Part shown: piece after piece, positions 1 through 11,892 of the stretch | How the letters are laid out: every line of letters begins with the position of its first letter | Position numbering within the stretch: the first letter of the stretch is position 1 | Source: Rutidosis leptorrhynchoides | Taxonomy: Eukaryota > Streptophyta > Magnoliopsida > Asterales > Asteraceae | Length of the DNA stretch: 64,000 bases | Assembly (NCBI RefSeq): GCF_046630445.1 | Contig: NC_092338.1 | Location: forward strand, 151,886,501 to 151,950,500 | Direction: 5' to 3' | Translations under genes and position numbers: made by a program | Notes under the pieces: model-generated | What the model was told of the DNA's origin: nothing | What the model saw: only the letters and a program-made list of their open reading frames with translations | Database searches by the model: none

Positions 1-2054
1 TCTATATATGCATGATAAAGTCATGGTTTGATAAGAAAGAAGGAATCAACTTTTGGTCCACCACAATTTTGTCCATTCGGTGAGGAGTACCAACGAGAAA
101 AAAAATATATATCATGGTGATAAATGAAGTTGACCGATCCATAATGGATAAACAAACGCTGCTTTATACAGCAAATAATTTTCTTAACTATTAGCCATCT
201 AAATCGACTAACAGAAAGAAGAAATAGCGAATCAGTGAGAGGGCAGCAAAAGTTAAGTTTTAAACGAAAATCAAGCACAAAAGTGGAGGTTTAAAGTGTA
301 TGTGTCAACCCGAATAGAAAATAGAAGACGGATTTTGAAGCATCATTATCATTATTATTACTACCACCATAACCCCACACCACACTCGCTTTACACCATC
401 ATCATCCAATATTTTAACAAAAAAAAAATGGAAAGTTAGTTGGATTCATGGCCCATTACCAAGGAAAATTGTAGGCTATCCCAATCATATAATTAAAACC
501 TTCTAGTCTCGGTTCACCAACAATATCAATCAACATACTTTTTTTTTTTTTTAAATCGAACATTATTTTCTTGTGAGCCCTCCTTGTCGACCACAACATG
601 TGAAAAAAAAAAATAATAAACGCCAGCTAATAACACAACAATTTCTTTGTGGGGTTATCGATTGGGAATAATTTAATCAACTGGTTTGTCAAATGGTATT
701 TTCGGCAAATAAAATAAGAAAGGAGTGTGAATAAAGTTACGCCACAACAGTTGAATTATATCCCTTTTGTAGACTGCATATTCAATATAAAGTGACTATG
801 TGTTTGAGAGTTTCTAAAGAATAACAGTAGTAAGAATCAGGTTGAAGAAGAAAAAGAAGAAGAAGGGAGGTAATCGAATGGTTGCAGGTTTTTCTTGGCT
901 CCAACTACCGAAAGTAATGGTTGCCATGTTGATTAGAGATGGCGATGAAGTCATGAAGGTGGTGAGGATGATGTTGGGTTCTTGAACGTGGTATTTCACA
1001 ATTTATTAATGGTACCCGATGGTTCTTCTAGAGTTGAAGATGGTGGATGGTTGTTTGAGTTCGATGTGGTGGTGACGGATTAGAGTGTGGTGAGGTTCAA
1101 GAAAAAGACTCAATTTATGATGCCAGAAAGAAAGGAATAGATAGATAGTTTTAATTTGATTTTTCTGTCTTTTCACTCGATTTACGTTAGCAAGGGATTA
1201 CATAGAGGTTAGCAGATATTATTACAGCTAATCTGTCTCAATGGAACTTGTTTTGTAGCTTGATTTCGTTCGACAATCAAATATTCTGTCAGAAGATAAA
1301 GTTAAAAAAAATTCTCCTTTTAGTGCTCTTGTTTGTTATTGAATGAATTGGAATCAATTTGTACTTCCTAAAGCATTTTGCTTACAGTATGATTACGATG
1401 TGCAACTGAATTGGTTCTCAAAAATAGTACTTATGATCTTTATATAATTGTTATTAATAAATAAATAATTCTAATTATATTAATAACAATCCAATTACTA
1501 AAAATAATAATTTTTAAAAAAATACACATAATCAATAATAATAATATTAATAAAAAAAAATGGTAATAATATTATTTATAATACTAATAATAACATTAGT
1601 TACAATAATGTTAATATTATTGATGATAACAATAATACATATCCAATTTCATATATTTATATATTAATATTAATATTATTATAATTATAATTCTAAATAT
1701 TTATATTAATATTAATAGTAATATTAATATTGAAAGTAATGATAATAATATTATCATAACATTTATATTTTAACTTGTAATTATGTACATATAAATAAAT
1801 ATTAAGAATTTCTACATATAATAATTTATAACTTATTACAATATTCATATAATAATCATGTATAGAATTTATATCTAATTATTTATATATACATATCTAT
1901 TGTTTGTGAATCGTCGGAAGCAGTCGAAGGGTAATTGCATATAGGAACATAGTTTCAAAATTTCCAAGACTCAATATTACAAACTTTGCTTATTGTATCG
2001 AAAACATATAAAGATTAAAGTTTAAATTTGGTCAGAAATTCCCGGGTCATCACA
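1..2054 (-). mobile_element. LTR (partial) of the long-LTR non-autonomous family
   Basis: The right end (1905-2054) matches the right ends of the LTRs at 19912-24096, 28562-32865 and 54101-57949: a GTGAATCGTCGG-type motif, then a stretch ending GGGTCATCACA. On the minus strand this is the LTR start TGTGATGACCCGG. An ATT/TAA-rich block (1440-1900) and a CT/GGTGG-type block (830-1130) lie in the same order as in the full LTRs. The left end is outside the window, so solo LTR versus full element cannot be decided. It abuts a copia gag fragment at 2055, so it inserted into that element. No gene is seen in it. Confidence 0.8.
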
Positions 2055-2244
2055 TTCTCGATCCGGGTTCTGCCGGTAAGGGTTCCTCAATCGCCCTGAT
2101 CTTTCCTTCCATCCTAAGAGCAATTCTTAGGTTGCGAAGCAAGTTCATGTAGTTCAAGCCCGTAAGCTTGTCCTTTTCGAGGAGCCCTTTAAGGCAGAAA
2201 TTAGTGATTGATGACGGAGTAGGATTTGTGTTTGTTGCAGACAT
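2055..2244 (-). pseudogene. copia gag, N-terminal fragment
   Basis: About 63 codons encode the N-terminus of a copia Gag of the LTGLNY / LRNLRIALRMEGK type, the plant retrotransposon Gag (UBN2-like) start. The fragment stops at the junction with the LTR ending at 2054. The start codon is the ATG at 2244. It is a fossil and no complete product is expected. Confidence 0.75.
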
Positions 2245-4073
2245 CTATCATATTTTTAAAGTAAGTTGTATTAGTTAGTTTGATATGTTTAATCCTTGTT
2301 AAGATAATTACCCAAGTGTGTTCAATATTCAAACAATTATAATTAACAAGGTTAAGATCCATATTTCACTTATGGTAACGACGGGTTTACCGTGGATCGC
2401 CAATCATAAGCTATTTAGGTAGGTAACTATATTATCAATTTCATCCATTATGAAATTCTTAGGTTATGCAGGATTTAGTGATAATCAATTATTTCACTTG
2501 GCATGTTTAATCCCTTCTACGCTAATCCTTCCTCGTGGCGGGTTTGCCGCGAACCACGATTTCAGATTGTAAACCGTCCGTGATAGATACACGTGAAATC
2601 CGGCCCAAGACTATCGGGTATCGCGAAATTCACCTCACCCTTCCCAACACCCAACTAAAGTACGGCCCAAGACTCTCGGGTATCGCGAACTCTAACAGGT
2701 AGAAGGTTCGGATGTGTGTACTACTCATGGGTAGCGTAAAGTTTACATTAAAAACGGGGTTTTGTTTTCTTTTAGCAAAAGTAGTTTATTCCATTTTAAA
2801 ACATTTGCTAATTATGTATTGCGTGTTGCGTTTGTTAAACTAATTTTAACCAAACCATTTTTAGTGATTATTGTATTTTGTTTCTATACTAATTTTCTAG
2901 CTAGCATGGCATAGACAAATAAGAACACAATAATAATCATGACACACAATTATCGGTAGTATGCCTCGAGTCCTATGCGTTTTTCCGGTGAGCCAACACA
3001 CGAAAAAACATGGTCAACTAGGGACATAACCTTGTGTGAGAATTGGCTCCCACTAAAATCGCCATCTCCATTATATGCTCGGATGGGCCGCCTTGTGAAC
3101 ATCGTCTTCTTGATTCCAATCTTGGTTGCATTATCTTACAAAATAACTATTCTATTTTCTATACTATTACAAATACAATATAAATAGAAAGACGACATGC
3201 AAGTCGTTTAATAAATTATTACATTTATCCCGAATAAATAATAAATTAAATCACACAACCAAACATTCACACAAGGGTCTTATAGAGGCAAATACTACCG
3301 ATTTCATACAACAATCATATACATTACAAATGGAGTGCCAAACATCCATTTTATGAAACATGTTTCGATAAGGATTGATTTAAACAACACTTAATGGCAC
3401 ATAACAAATATCAATCCTTGTTTACATAACTTATGTATGTAAACCCACTTCATATTTTGTAAGTATGATTTTCATGCCAAAACCATCCAAACAAACATAT
3501 TAAGTGAATCAAAATATGTTGGAGATTTATTCACTTTTTAACAAGGCATAAAGTCTAAAATTAACAATTTTAATTTTCTCATTTCATGTAAAACATGAAT
3601 ATAATTTATGTACTTTATTTTCCTAAACTTTGAATCACTTTTAGTCAACATTCAAGTTACCTTATCAAATTTTCGGATTTTGGCAGATTCATACATGCAA
3701 CTTCAGATGGTCATATCTTACTCATTTCTAGTCCGTTTTCGATATTTTTTTTTTTTTTCAAATTTAAGTTCTTTCAGTTAGCTTTCAAATGCAATTGGTT
3801 TCATACAATAATATTGAGTTTAAAGCCCCGAAATAGTCCATCAAAGACGGACTGTCCAAGCTGGGAAAAAAAAAATTCTTAAATGAAAAAAATGAGTTTA
3901 ACCCATTTTACATTTTGCCAAAATCCAAGATTCAAATTAGTATTTAGGAAACATAAAACATAAATCATGATATTTGTTTTGCATGTTTGTTATGCATGAT
4001 CATCTCCAAGAATTATGCACAACGCATCCATCAAAACTAAATATCATAAGAAAAGTTTGCTAAAACTTGTACA
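2245..4073 (-). other. leader region of the truncated copia element
   Basis: Untranslated stretch between the primer site and gag. It contains a twice-repeated block (2590-2625 and 2660-2690, sharing CGGCCCAAGACT.TCGGGTATCGCGAA) and no convincing coding sequence. A 70-codon plus-strand frame at 2975-3187 is treated as chance. Confidence 0.55.
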
Positions 4074-4699
4074 AGATGGCTCGAATACCACTGTTGGAGT
4101 ATGATACAAATTCAAAGCGAGCGGAAGCATTTTTAAAACTTTACAAAATCATACTCTTCCACGGATCATTGTACAAAACTTTAGCAAACAAAACAAATTA
4201 ACGAAACCGAACAAGAGAAGATTTGAATACAACCTTTGTAGCCTTTTGAAGATCGAATTTGAAAACCCAAAGAAGAGTTCCTCTAAACGGTAGACACCCA
4301 AAGTTCCAACCTTGCTTCGATCTATACCTTCTACTTAACGGATATTTTCTTCTTCGTTATTTCCACCAAAAACCGAACCCAATTATAGATTCCAAGTATT
4401 TTTGGTTACTTGAAAATAAGAAAGAAAAATAGCATTTTTGTATGTGTGTTTTTGTATCTTTTTCATAACTTTTCCAATACCAAGACTTGGTATTATATAT
4501 TACATAATTGATACAATTAATACATCTAGTACAATTGTAATAAATAAAGATTTGGAAAGATTTGCAAAATCAAATCTTTATATAAAATAAGATTTACAAA
4601 ATCAAATCATATTTTATAAATCAAATCAAATCTTATATCTTATGTAACAACCCGACTTCATAAATCCAAAAACGTGTACAAATTTTTTTTTTTTGATTC

Positions 4700-4785
4700 A
4701 GCTCATCTGGACGGCGTCCAAGATCTTGGACGTCGTCCAGCTCTTAAGTCCAGGACGGCGTCCAGCAGATCTGGACGGCGTCCAG
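4700..4785. repeat. cluster of GGACGnCGTCC palindromes (LTR 3' end)
   Basis: Five or so copies of the near-palindrome TGGACGGCGTCCA or variants lie within about 90 bp near the solo LTR's 3' end. Arms of 5 bp flank one central base. Each copy contains two CpG sites. Confidence 0.85.
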
Positions 4786-5343
4786 AAGGCCTGACAGCTA
4801 CTGATCCGGGCCAAACTCACACTAGCGAAAAACCCGCTTCCCGACACTTTCAAACGAAAACCTTTTTCCAACATGACAATATAAGTAAAACTAAGAGATT
4901 TACATAATCAAAACAAGTTTTACTTCATCGGGCCCACATCGCCCATTTTACGAGTTTCGTTCAAAAATACAAGTTTCGACCAATACAAGTTTAATTTCCA
5001 AACGACACTAGAGCATGGTGTTTGGGGGTTAAACTACCCAACGCTTGGCCGAACTTCCAAAAGCTAACCCAAAATGCATCCCCTTTCAAAATAAGCGGGA
5101 GGCCACTAATCCAACCGAATACCTTTTCCTTTGTCCGCACCTGAGCCTAAAAAGGTAAACAACAAGAGGGTAAGCTAACGCTTAGTGAATGCAATAATTT
5201 TACATACACATATATAACCTATCTATTTGCAATCACAATACCAAATACCTCATACGAACTTGTAACTCAAATAGCATGTCAACATACCCGTAACACTAAC
5301 AAGTCGTACATTATCACACCACTTCATTAGCATATACTCAACT

Positions 5344-5345
<2 letters not shown>

Positions 5346-5399
<54 letters not shown>
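5346..5399. repeat. (AT)n microsatellite
   Basis: About 27 AT dinucleotides inside the solo LTR. Confidence 0.95.
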
Positions 5400-5402
<3 letters not shown>

Positions 5403-5444
5403 GCTAAACAAAACAACAATCTCAATATGGTTAACCAATAACGC

Positions 5445-5695
5445 TATGATGCTACCTGCTCGTGGTTCACACCATACGCATTTGAGTCATACTCGTTTAT
5501 AGTGCTACCGGCTCGTGGTTCACATCTTAGTTTATAGTGCTACCGGCTCGTGGTTCACACTCGATGCTACCGGCTCGTGGTTCACATCTTAGTTTATAGT
5601 GCTACCGGCTCGTGATTCACACTTGATGCTACCGGCTCGTGGTTCACAACCTATCACACACATGTTATGGCACTACCGGCTCGATGGTTCATACC
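5445..5695. repeat. tandem repeat with GCTACCGGCTCGTGGTTCAC core
   Basis: Seven copies of the core are separated by alternating short and long spacers, which suggests a higher-order unit of about 80 bp. The array holds the same relative place in the LTR as the CTCGTGTAGTTCGG array of the element at 18424-39484. Confidence 0.85.
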
Positions 5696-6597
5696 ATAAC
5701 ATTCACAAATAAATACGCTATATACACATACGTATAATTACTCCACTCACCTTAGAGTCTTTTGCGAAAGATAACCGAGCTTGCAACTTTAATGTAACGT
5801 ACCTATTACATTTTAGCACATAATCAAATCACAACTCAAGTCGGTCAACCAACTTACTCAACATTCTAGAGTCCTTTGACCCAAAGTGCAATTCCGACCC
5901 ATTTTGCACCCTTAACCCTAATAATGGGTTAACTTCACCCAAAACCCTAACTCTAGCCATTTAAGGTCTTAATACACTTTTAATCACAAAGTTAACTCAT
6001 TTTCACATTTGCAAGACAACTTAGGTCATCAAAGACCCATTTGACCCTTTTCAAGGTCAACATACCCATTTGGGTCACCCACAACCCAAATGACACCCAT
6101 TAACATTAACTACAAGTGTACTAGTGATTTACTTAGGTCTTTAAGACCCATTTCATAATTTAACCTTTCAAAACCCTAGGTTAGTCATCATTTGGGTCTT
6201 CATGACCCAAACTTACCCGAAACCCTTAAATCACTAGCAAATGGGTTTTATGTGCAACACTAACCCAAACCCTAGCCCTTAACACAATCAGAGTAAAGAA
6301 ATTAGGTTTAAGACTTACCAACACAATCACCACGTAGCTAGAGACTAAATGAACGACTTTAAAGCTTGCACAAAAACCCGATTCAACCTTCTTCTTACTC
6401 GTTTTGAGCTCTCTCACTCTAGAAACTTTCTCTCTCTCTCTCTCTCTAGATTTTAATGGAAGATGAAAAGGTAGATGGAAATGGAGTAATGAGGCTCACC
6501 AAAACTGATCTAGGGCCTTTAATTCGTCCACAAAGTGAAATTACCAAAATGCCCATCTAAAATATCTAAAAAGCAAAAAGGCTTGCCTGCCAGCCAT

Positions 6598-6678
6598 TCT
6601 GGACGGCGTCCAGAAAGTTGGACGGCGTCCAGCCCTTTGATCTGGGACGGCGTGCCGCCCATTTGGACGGCGTCCCAC
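6598..6678. repeat. cluster of GGACGnCGTCC palindromes (LTR 5' end)
   Basis: Four copies or near-copies of the same word lie 25-105 bp inside the LTR's 5' end on the minus strand, so the word is clustered near both termini of the same LTR. Confidence 0.85.
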
Positions 6679-7443
6679 ATGTCTGAGAAAACCGGATCTT
6701 ACATCTTATATAAAATATGATTTGCAAAATCTAATCAAATCTCTACATATTTAGATTTGTAAGTATATGTATACACATAAAAAAAACTTACTTAATTTAT
6801 TAAACCATTAACTAATGATTAATAAATTAATTTCCGATTAGAAGGTATATCAAACAATTTTACGATTGGCCTTTGTGTGTGACCGAATAGGATAAATGGA
6901 CTTTTATTATTCAATGTCATGGGCATATCTTCGGAATATATGTACCACGGTCAAACCATAGTCGAACCGTAGCCAACCCGAGAACATATTTCCAACAAGA
7001 TCTACATCGATTAATTTAGAATCTTTTCATTTGGTATGTTAGTATTAACTACCACAAGGTGTAAGAATTGATAATTTCGTAAAATTGAATTGGGATATAA
7101 AATTAAGTGGGATCACGACGATTGATTTATTCACCTAACCAACTTTAACATAAAACAAGAGATTATTTGGATTATTGTTGAGTTTTACTCTATTGAGTTT
7201 TAGGGTGCGTTTGATAAAACTGAATAATTTAACACTGAATGATTTGGAGTTCTGAATGGTTCAAATGCTCTGAATCAGTATTCTTCTGAATGAAAATTTA
7301 CTGTTTGATAAGAACTTTGAATCAACACTCTGAATGACGTAAAATTACCATTTTATCCTTATTTATCATTTAGAGTAAATACAATTGCATCTGTTATGAT
7401 GTGAATTATTTTTTGTGTATATACTTATGAAATGCCTAAATGT

Positions 7444-7980
7444 GAACCCATCTTCACTGGTGCGTTGAGTAATTGGCCTACTCACTGGTGCAAGATTGTT
7501 CCCCCTAAAATTAATTTCTTTCTTTGGCGTGCACGGCTGAATAAGCTTCACGATAAATGCAATCTTTTGGAGAGAGGGATCGAATTGGATAACCTTTTTT
7601 GTCCATCGTGTTCTAATCAAGTTGAGGATCTCACCCACATTTGTTTCGAATGTAACATTGCAGTTCAAGTTTGGGTCTTCATAGCATCATGGTTAGATAT
7701 TGTGCTCCCAGTATGGCAATCAGTGGATGCTATTTGGCAATGGATTATGACAAAGTTCCAAAGTCATGAAAAGTCTATCATTTTGGAAGCCATTAGCTAT
7801 GCTACGTTAAGGACCCTTGGGCGTTTCAGAAACGGTAGTATTTTCGACCCGTCCAAGTTCAAAAAATGTCATATTATTGATTCGATTGTTCTTTACTCCT
7901 TCGACTGGCTTTCTTCGCGTTATAGGAAAGCTAATATAAATTGGAACGTTTGGTTATGTACTCCTTTATTATCTTTGTAA
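7444..7980 (+). pseudogene. LINE ORF2 C-terminus (RVT zinc-binding domain)
   Basis: The open frame continues from the truncation point to a TAA at 7978-7980. It encodes the zinc-binding region found at the C-terminus of plant LINE reverse transcriptases: the KIVPPKINFFLWRA start, the CPSC...THICFEC Cys/His cluster, and the terminal W-rich tail ending NVWLCTPLLSL. The endonuclease and polymerase domains are absent because of 5' truncation. The apparent start ATG lies in the duplicated target (7432) and is not native. The retained frame is open throughout, which points to a fairly recent insertion. It cannot move by itself. Confidence 0.85.
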
Positions 7981-8030
7981 TGTTCTAGCTTCTTGCTAGT
8001 TTTTAATAAAATTTCCAGCTGTTTAAAAAA
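7444..8030 (+). mobile_element. 5'-truncated LINE, 3' end with target duplication
   Basis: A LINE 3' end of about 590 bp is flanked by AAATGCCTAAATGT on the left (7430-7443) and AATGCCTAAATGT on the right (8031-8043), directly after a short poly(A). This is the signature of target-primed reverse transcription with 5' truncation. It lies inside the hAT-like element and is therefore younger than it. Confidence 0.9.
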
Positions 8031-8594
8031 AATGCCTAAATGTTTAATAATTGGTACTCCGATATAACAATGAATATACTTATACTCGTAATTAATAATT
8101 AATTGAGATGAATTTTTTTCTTTTTTCTTAAAAGCATCAGCTTATTACAGTACATATTGATATTAACAAAAATATACAAGGACCCATACATGTAATGGGC
8201 ATGAAGGACCCAAATCCCACCCTACTGTTCTATACATCTATACAATTTTAACTCGAATCATAAAGAACATAAATCACACCATTCTAACTAGCCTACACCA
8301 ATTATTTACCACTATTGAATCAAACGACCTCGAATTCATTAACCATCTGTGCCAATCAATACACAAGTTCTTTATTCTATTAGCAAACCAAACGAACAGA
8401 CATCTTACCGAGTGTTCAAACCACACCATTTTTATTCTTTTGCAAATGATCATTGAGTGCTTAATAGTCTTGATGTTATCATCACGAACTGGACATCTTA
8501 TCTAATCCAAATCTACTCCGCATTTCTCAAGTGCTATCTGAACTCTGATTTTTTGCCTTGTTGACCTCCAAACGAACAGACCCACCTTGAATGG

Positions 8595-8780
8595 AACTAG
8601 CTTGTACATGTCGATCATATACAACCGCTTGTACTGTATATCATATACAACTGCTTGTACCCGTCGATCATATACAACCGCTTGTACCGTTTGTATCGCT
8701 TGTACATGTCGATCATATATAACCGCCTGTACCTATCTCCAACTCGATCATATACAACCACTTGTACCTGTCTTTGAGCG
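8595..8780. repeat. minisatellite with CGATCATATACAACCGCTTGTAC unit
   Basis: Five to six degenerate copies of a 25-45 bp unit built from CGATCATATACAACC plus CTTGTAC. Open frames on both strands here are by-products of the repeat. Confidence 0.8.
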
Positions 8781-9559
8781 AGCCATTTGCAAACAAACAT
8801 CCTTTCCAAAAATAAGTTACACGATTAACACTAACAATTCAACAATCAACAATATCCATTAAACAAAAACAACATAGATCCTATAGCATAGATCGTAAAC
8901 AAAAATATAATTTTAATTATTTCTTATAATGGTATGTGATCTGACAAAAGTAACATAAATTATATAATAACTTTAAAGTAACATCTTTGCAATTGAAAGG
9001 AAAAAAAAAACAAGAAGGTAAAACCTAATCTTTTATAGGAAATAACTAAAATCTTGTAATCAACTCTTTAGTGTTCTAGATTGATTATAGATATGGCTAC
9101 AATCGTGAATGTTTATTAGAAGAATAATAAATATTATGTCTATATATTTATACGATTACGATATCTGATGATAGTAGATAACAAAATAAAAATTAGGGTT
9201 TTAAAGTTGGATATTAATGAAGATGAAATATGAAATTACCTAGTGAAATGAGTTAAATGGATTGAGAAGAAGGAAGCAAGATGTGAGAAAAAGATGCGAG
9301 ATGAGATTTGAACGGGGTATTAGGGGAAAATTGCAAGCTATGAATAGTTCAGAGTGAGTTTTGAAGGTGAACCATTCAGGGGTATTTTTCTCTCGTTCAG
9401 CATCAACCTTTTATTCAGAGTCACAAATCACGATTCAGCGTTCAGCTCTGAATGATCCCATTCAGATGCAAACAAGCAGACCCTTAGTTTATGAATGTAG
9501 AAAAGAATTAACTTTTAACAATAACCTTAGTAGTTTTAAGAGTGAAATTAAATAACAAT

Positions 9560-10465
9560 TGTTATTGGCATAAGTTTTTTTTCTTTTTTTTTTTTCTTTT
9601 TTTAACCAGCTTAGTAACGAAGACCTTCAATAGAGCGGAGGCAACTGATCAATAAGAATTGCGATGAAACAGTAATAATTGAGATTAAAATTTTTTTATT
9701 AAGAAGGTTATGAACAGTGGTTTCTCTTTTAGGATATACGAGTGAAATAACCCGTGAAGTCACGGGTTTTAAACGAAACAATTTAATTTAATGACATGTT
9801 TTAAGTATTAATTGAATGTAAATGCTAAAGTCATTTATTTTAATGACCTGTTCGACTAAGAAACTTGTCATTGTTTTTAAAAATATATAGAGATATGTAT
9901 TTTCACATACATATGTAACGTAATTAATCTCGTAAAGGGAATACATATTTGAATATTAATAATATAATAATTATAATTATAATTATAATTATAATTATTA
10001 TAATAAAAATAAATAATAATAATGAGACGGAGGTTAACTAGCGTTAACTTTTAAATATATAAATAATATACACATATTTTAAAGTAAAAAAACTTTCGTT
10101 GACCAGTTTTTACCTATAATCATTAAGACTGCTAATATAATACAAAAAGTAACTCAAAACTACGTTAATTTTGATTTATTTGACTGACTTTAACCAAATA
10201 TTTGACTTTTGACCGGTGTTGAGCCAACCTTTTCCTCCTTTGACCCGACTTTTAAACGTTGACCGACATATTAAACGCCGAGACGAAGTCGGATGGATTA
10301 GTCATCAAAACACCGCAACGACTGCCGTAATAGATGCAACCGACGTCGTTTGCAACTATGAGAATATGCTTTTACACGATTCAAAAGCAATCATTGATTC
10401 AAATTTATTTATATATCCTCGTCAACCTAAACATGTATGGCGATTTTTTTTTTTTTTTTTTTTTT
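9560..10465. other. degraded intergenic repeats, possible Helitron remnant
   Basis: No gene is seen. At 9750-9770 a perfect hairpin AACCCGTGA / TCACGGGTT lies next to CACTCGT on the minus strand, about ten bases beyond the stem. This resembles a Helitron 3' end (hairpin then CTAGT) with an altered last motif. The stretch 9895-10010 (TAACGTAATTAATC.CGTAAA then ATAATT repeats) matches 39530-39660, so both belong to one dispersed family. A poly(T) tract lies at 10444-10465. Confidence 0.4.
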
Positions 10466-10640
10466 AGCGGTCTCCGTAGCCCTCCATTTGTATTTAGCTT
10501 GTAGATTGTCATATAGTGTCGATCTTTGTGAGCATGTATGTCACTAATGTATTCTGAGTTTCTGGGCTCAGCAGGTATCCTGCTGGATGTTTGTAATATG
10601 TGATTTTGATATAAATAAAATATTCATCTTGTCTTCAAGA
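10466..10640 (+). other. possible LINE 3' UTR fragment
   Basis: The sequence has the look of a plant LINE tail: TTTCTGGGCTCAGCAGG...CCTGCTGG hairpin, then TTTGTAATATGTGATTTTGATATAAATAAAATATT. No coding part and no poly(A) are attached. Weak call. Confidence 0.3.
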
Positions 10641-11892
10641 ATAAGGGTTATTTATATATATCTATCTCTGAAACAAACTTGAAGTAATTCACAATTATGT
10701 TATTTTTGTATAATGTCATCATAACTCATTACGAGAGGTCATAAATTCAAATTTTGAGGTGGTTAAGGAAGGTTTGATAAACGGTCACAGATTGTTTCAA
10801 ATAAGCCACGTACATCATAGTTAAAAATACTCAGTCATCCCATTACCCCAAACTTGAAAATCTCATAACTTTTATGACTCATCAAATTACATGTTTATTT
10901 GATAAAGTTTCATATACGTACAAGATTATCCTATATATTACTCCGTTTATACAGACAAGATTATCCTATATAATACTCCGTTTATATGTACGAGCTATTC
11001 AAGGTATTGATATGCATACCAAATACGTTTAACCGTTCGTATGTATCCCATGCGTTGACAAACCTAAAACTACTGTGTTTATTTACTCAACTTGGTTGGA
11101 AATTGTTTTGTATAATTTTTGTGTTCATTGATATTTACATCATAAAACTGAATTGACTTTGTACCAAACCTATATTGTATAGTTCGATTCAGTTAGACTG
11201 GTTCGCACCATTTCAAGCACTTTGCATAGGCCTAATTTATGTGACATTAACATCCTATATACTCGGTTGATTAACAAAATGTAGTATGATCATTGTATCT
11301 CTGTCCAACATCCAACTCTAAAATCAAAATTAAATAAGAGATGATAAAAGCAACTGTGGAGTGTGGATGATTGCTTGTTTTTCAAAATATGTTTATAGAT
11401 CAGATACCAATAATTCACACAATTCAAAATATATTATTTTAGCATATAAATTGCTTTTAAATCTCGATACCTGATCTTGATTTTGTAAATATGATTAATT
11501 TAACACATTCAAATTTTGTTATTTCAAAAATCATCGACAAACATTATGATACACTAATATCAATAATAAATATGTTTGCACTTGCACAATTGCAAATCAT
11601 TCAACCTGCATTTCAATCTTTCATGAACACAAAAATAAAAATAAAAAGTTGCACAAAAACAATTCATTACAACAAAATTAATTCATACAAACAAACTTTT
11701 GTGATCTAACAACCGATCAATAATTTTAGAGCAGAAATTTTAGGCATAATAATATAATTCATCATTTAACATTAATAATTAATCTAACATTCGATGTTGT
11801 TGATTCAAGAATCAGAAATTCATAATCAGCACATGAACATATCAATCATGACGTCATCAATTTATACATCAACAAAATAATAAAGTAAAACT
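10641..11892. other. RALF downstream region, no gene seen
   Basis: AT-rich sequence without a credible gene. It contains a direct duplication of about 40 bp at 10920-10990 (units with GATTATCCTATAT.ATACTCCGTTTATA). The part next to 11893 should include the RALF 3' UTR. Short frames here (for example 11491-11709 +) have no recognisable features. Confidence 0.6.

Larger units (their letters stand above)
4643..6703 (-). mobile_element. solo LTR related to the gag-only element's LTR
   Basis: A 2061 bp block begins TGTAACAACCCGAC, ends GGATCTTACA and is flanked on both sides by TCTTA (4638-4642 and 6704-6708). No internal region or second LTR is present, so it is a solo LTR. Minus orientation is inferred from homology to the LTR at 18424/37148: both end GGGTTGTTACA, both contain CACTAAGCGTTAGCTTACCCTCT (minus strand here at about 5170-5195), and both share the GGTAA.TTCACTT stretch. 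Unequal LTR-LTR recombination is the usual origin. Confidence 0.85.
2055..6997 (-). mobile_element. Ty1/copia element, truncated, with one LTR
   Basis: Minus-strand copia fossil. Its LTR (4092-6997, about 840 bp after removing the inserted solo LTR) reads TGTTGGAAATATG...ATACTCCAACA on the minus strand. A tRNA-Met-like primer site (GTGGTATTCGAGCC) follows at about 4074-4091, then a leader of about 1.85 kb, then the start of gag at 2244. The rest lies beyond the LTR joined at 2055 and is not in the window. The LTR start resembles Angela/Tork-type copia elements from memory, which is a weak assignment. The element is broken and is older than both insertions it carries. Confidence 0.75.
4092..6997 (-). 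repeat. LTR of the truncated copia element, interrupted
   Basis: Terminal TG and CA are present on the minus strand (6997 and 4092). It is split by the insertion at 4643-6703 with target duplication TCTTA. The segment 6704-6997 is its first (U3) part on the minus strand. Confidence 0.75.
7202..9484. mobile_element. hAT-like non-autonomous DNA transposon
   Basis: The left end AGGGTGCGTTTGATAAAACTGAAT and the inverted right end AGGGTCTGCTTGTTTGCATCTGAAT form imperfect terminal inverted repeats. The subterminal DNA is rich in CTGAAT / ATTCAG motifs in opposite orientations (7225-7340 and 9345-9470). The flanks TGAGTTTT and TAGTTTAT share AGTTT but are not a clean 8 bp duplication. No transposase is present. 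The interior holds a truncated LINE, a minisatellite and AT-rich filler. hAT membership comes from TIR style and is moderately sure. Confidence 0.6.

Noticed and set aside
814-999. Minus-strand frame ending in a Phe run
   Set aside because: It is AAGAAG repeat read on the other strand, inside an LTR.
8587-8862. Frames on both strands over the 8.6-8.8 kb minisatellite
   Set aside because: The repeated peptide pattern follows the DNA repeat, with frames open on both strands at once.
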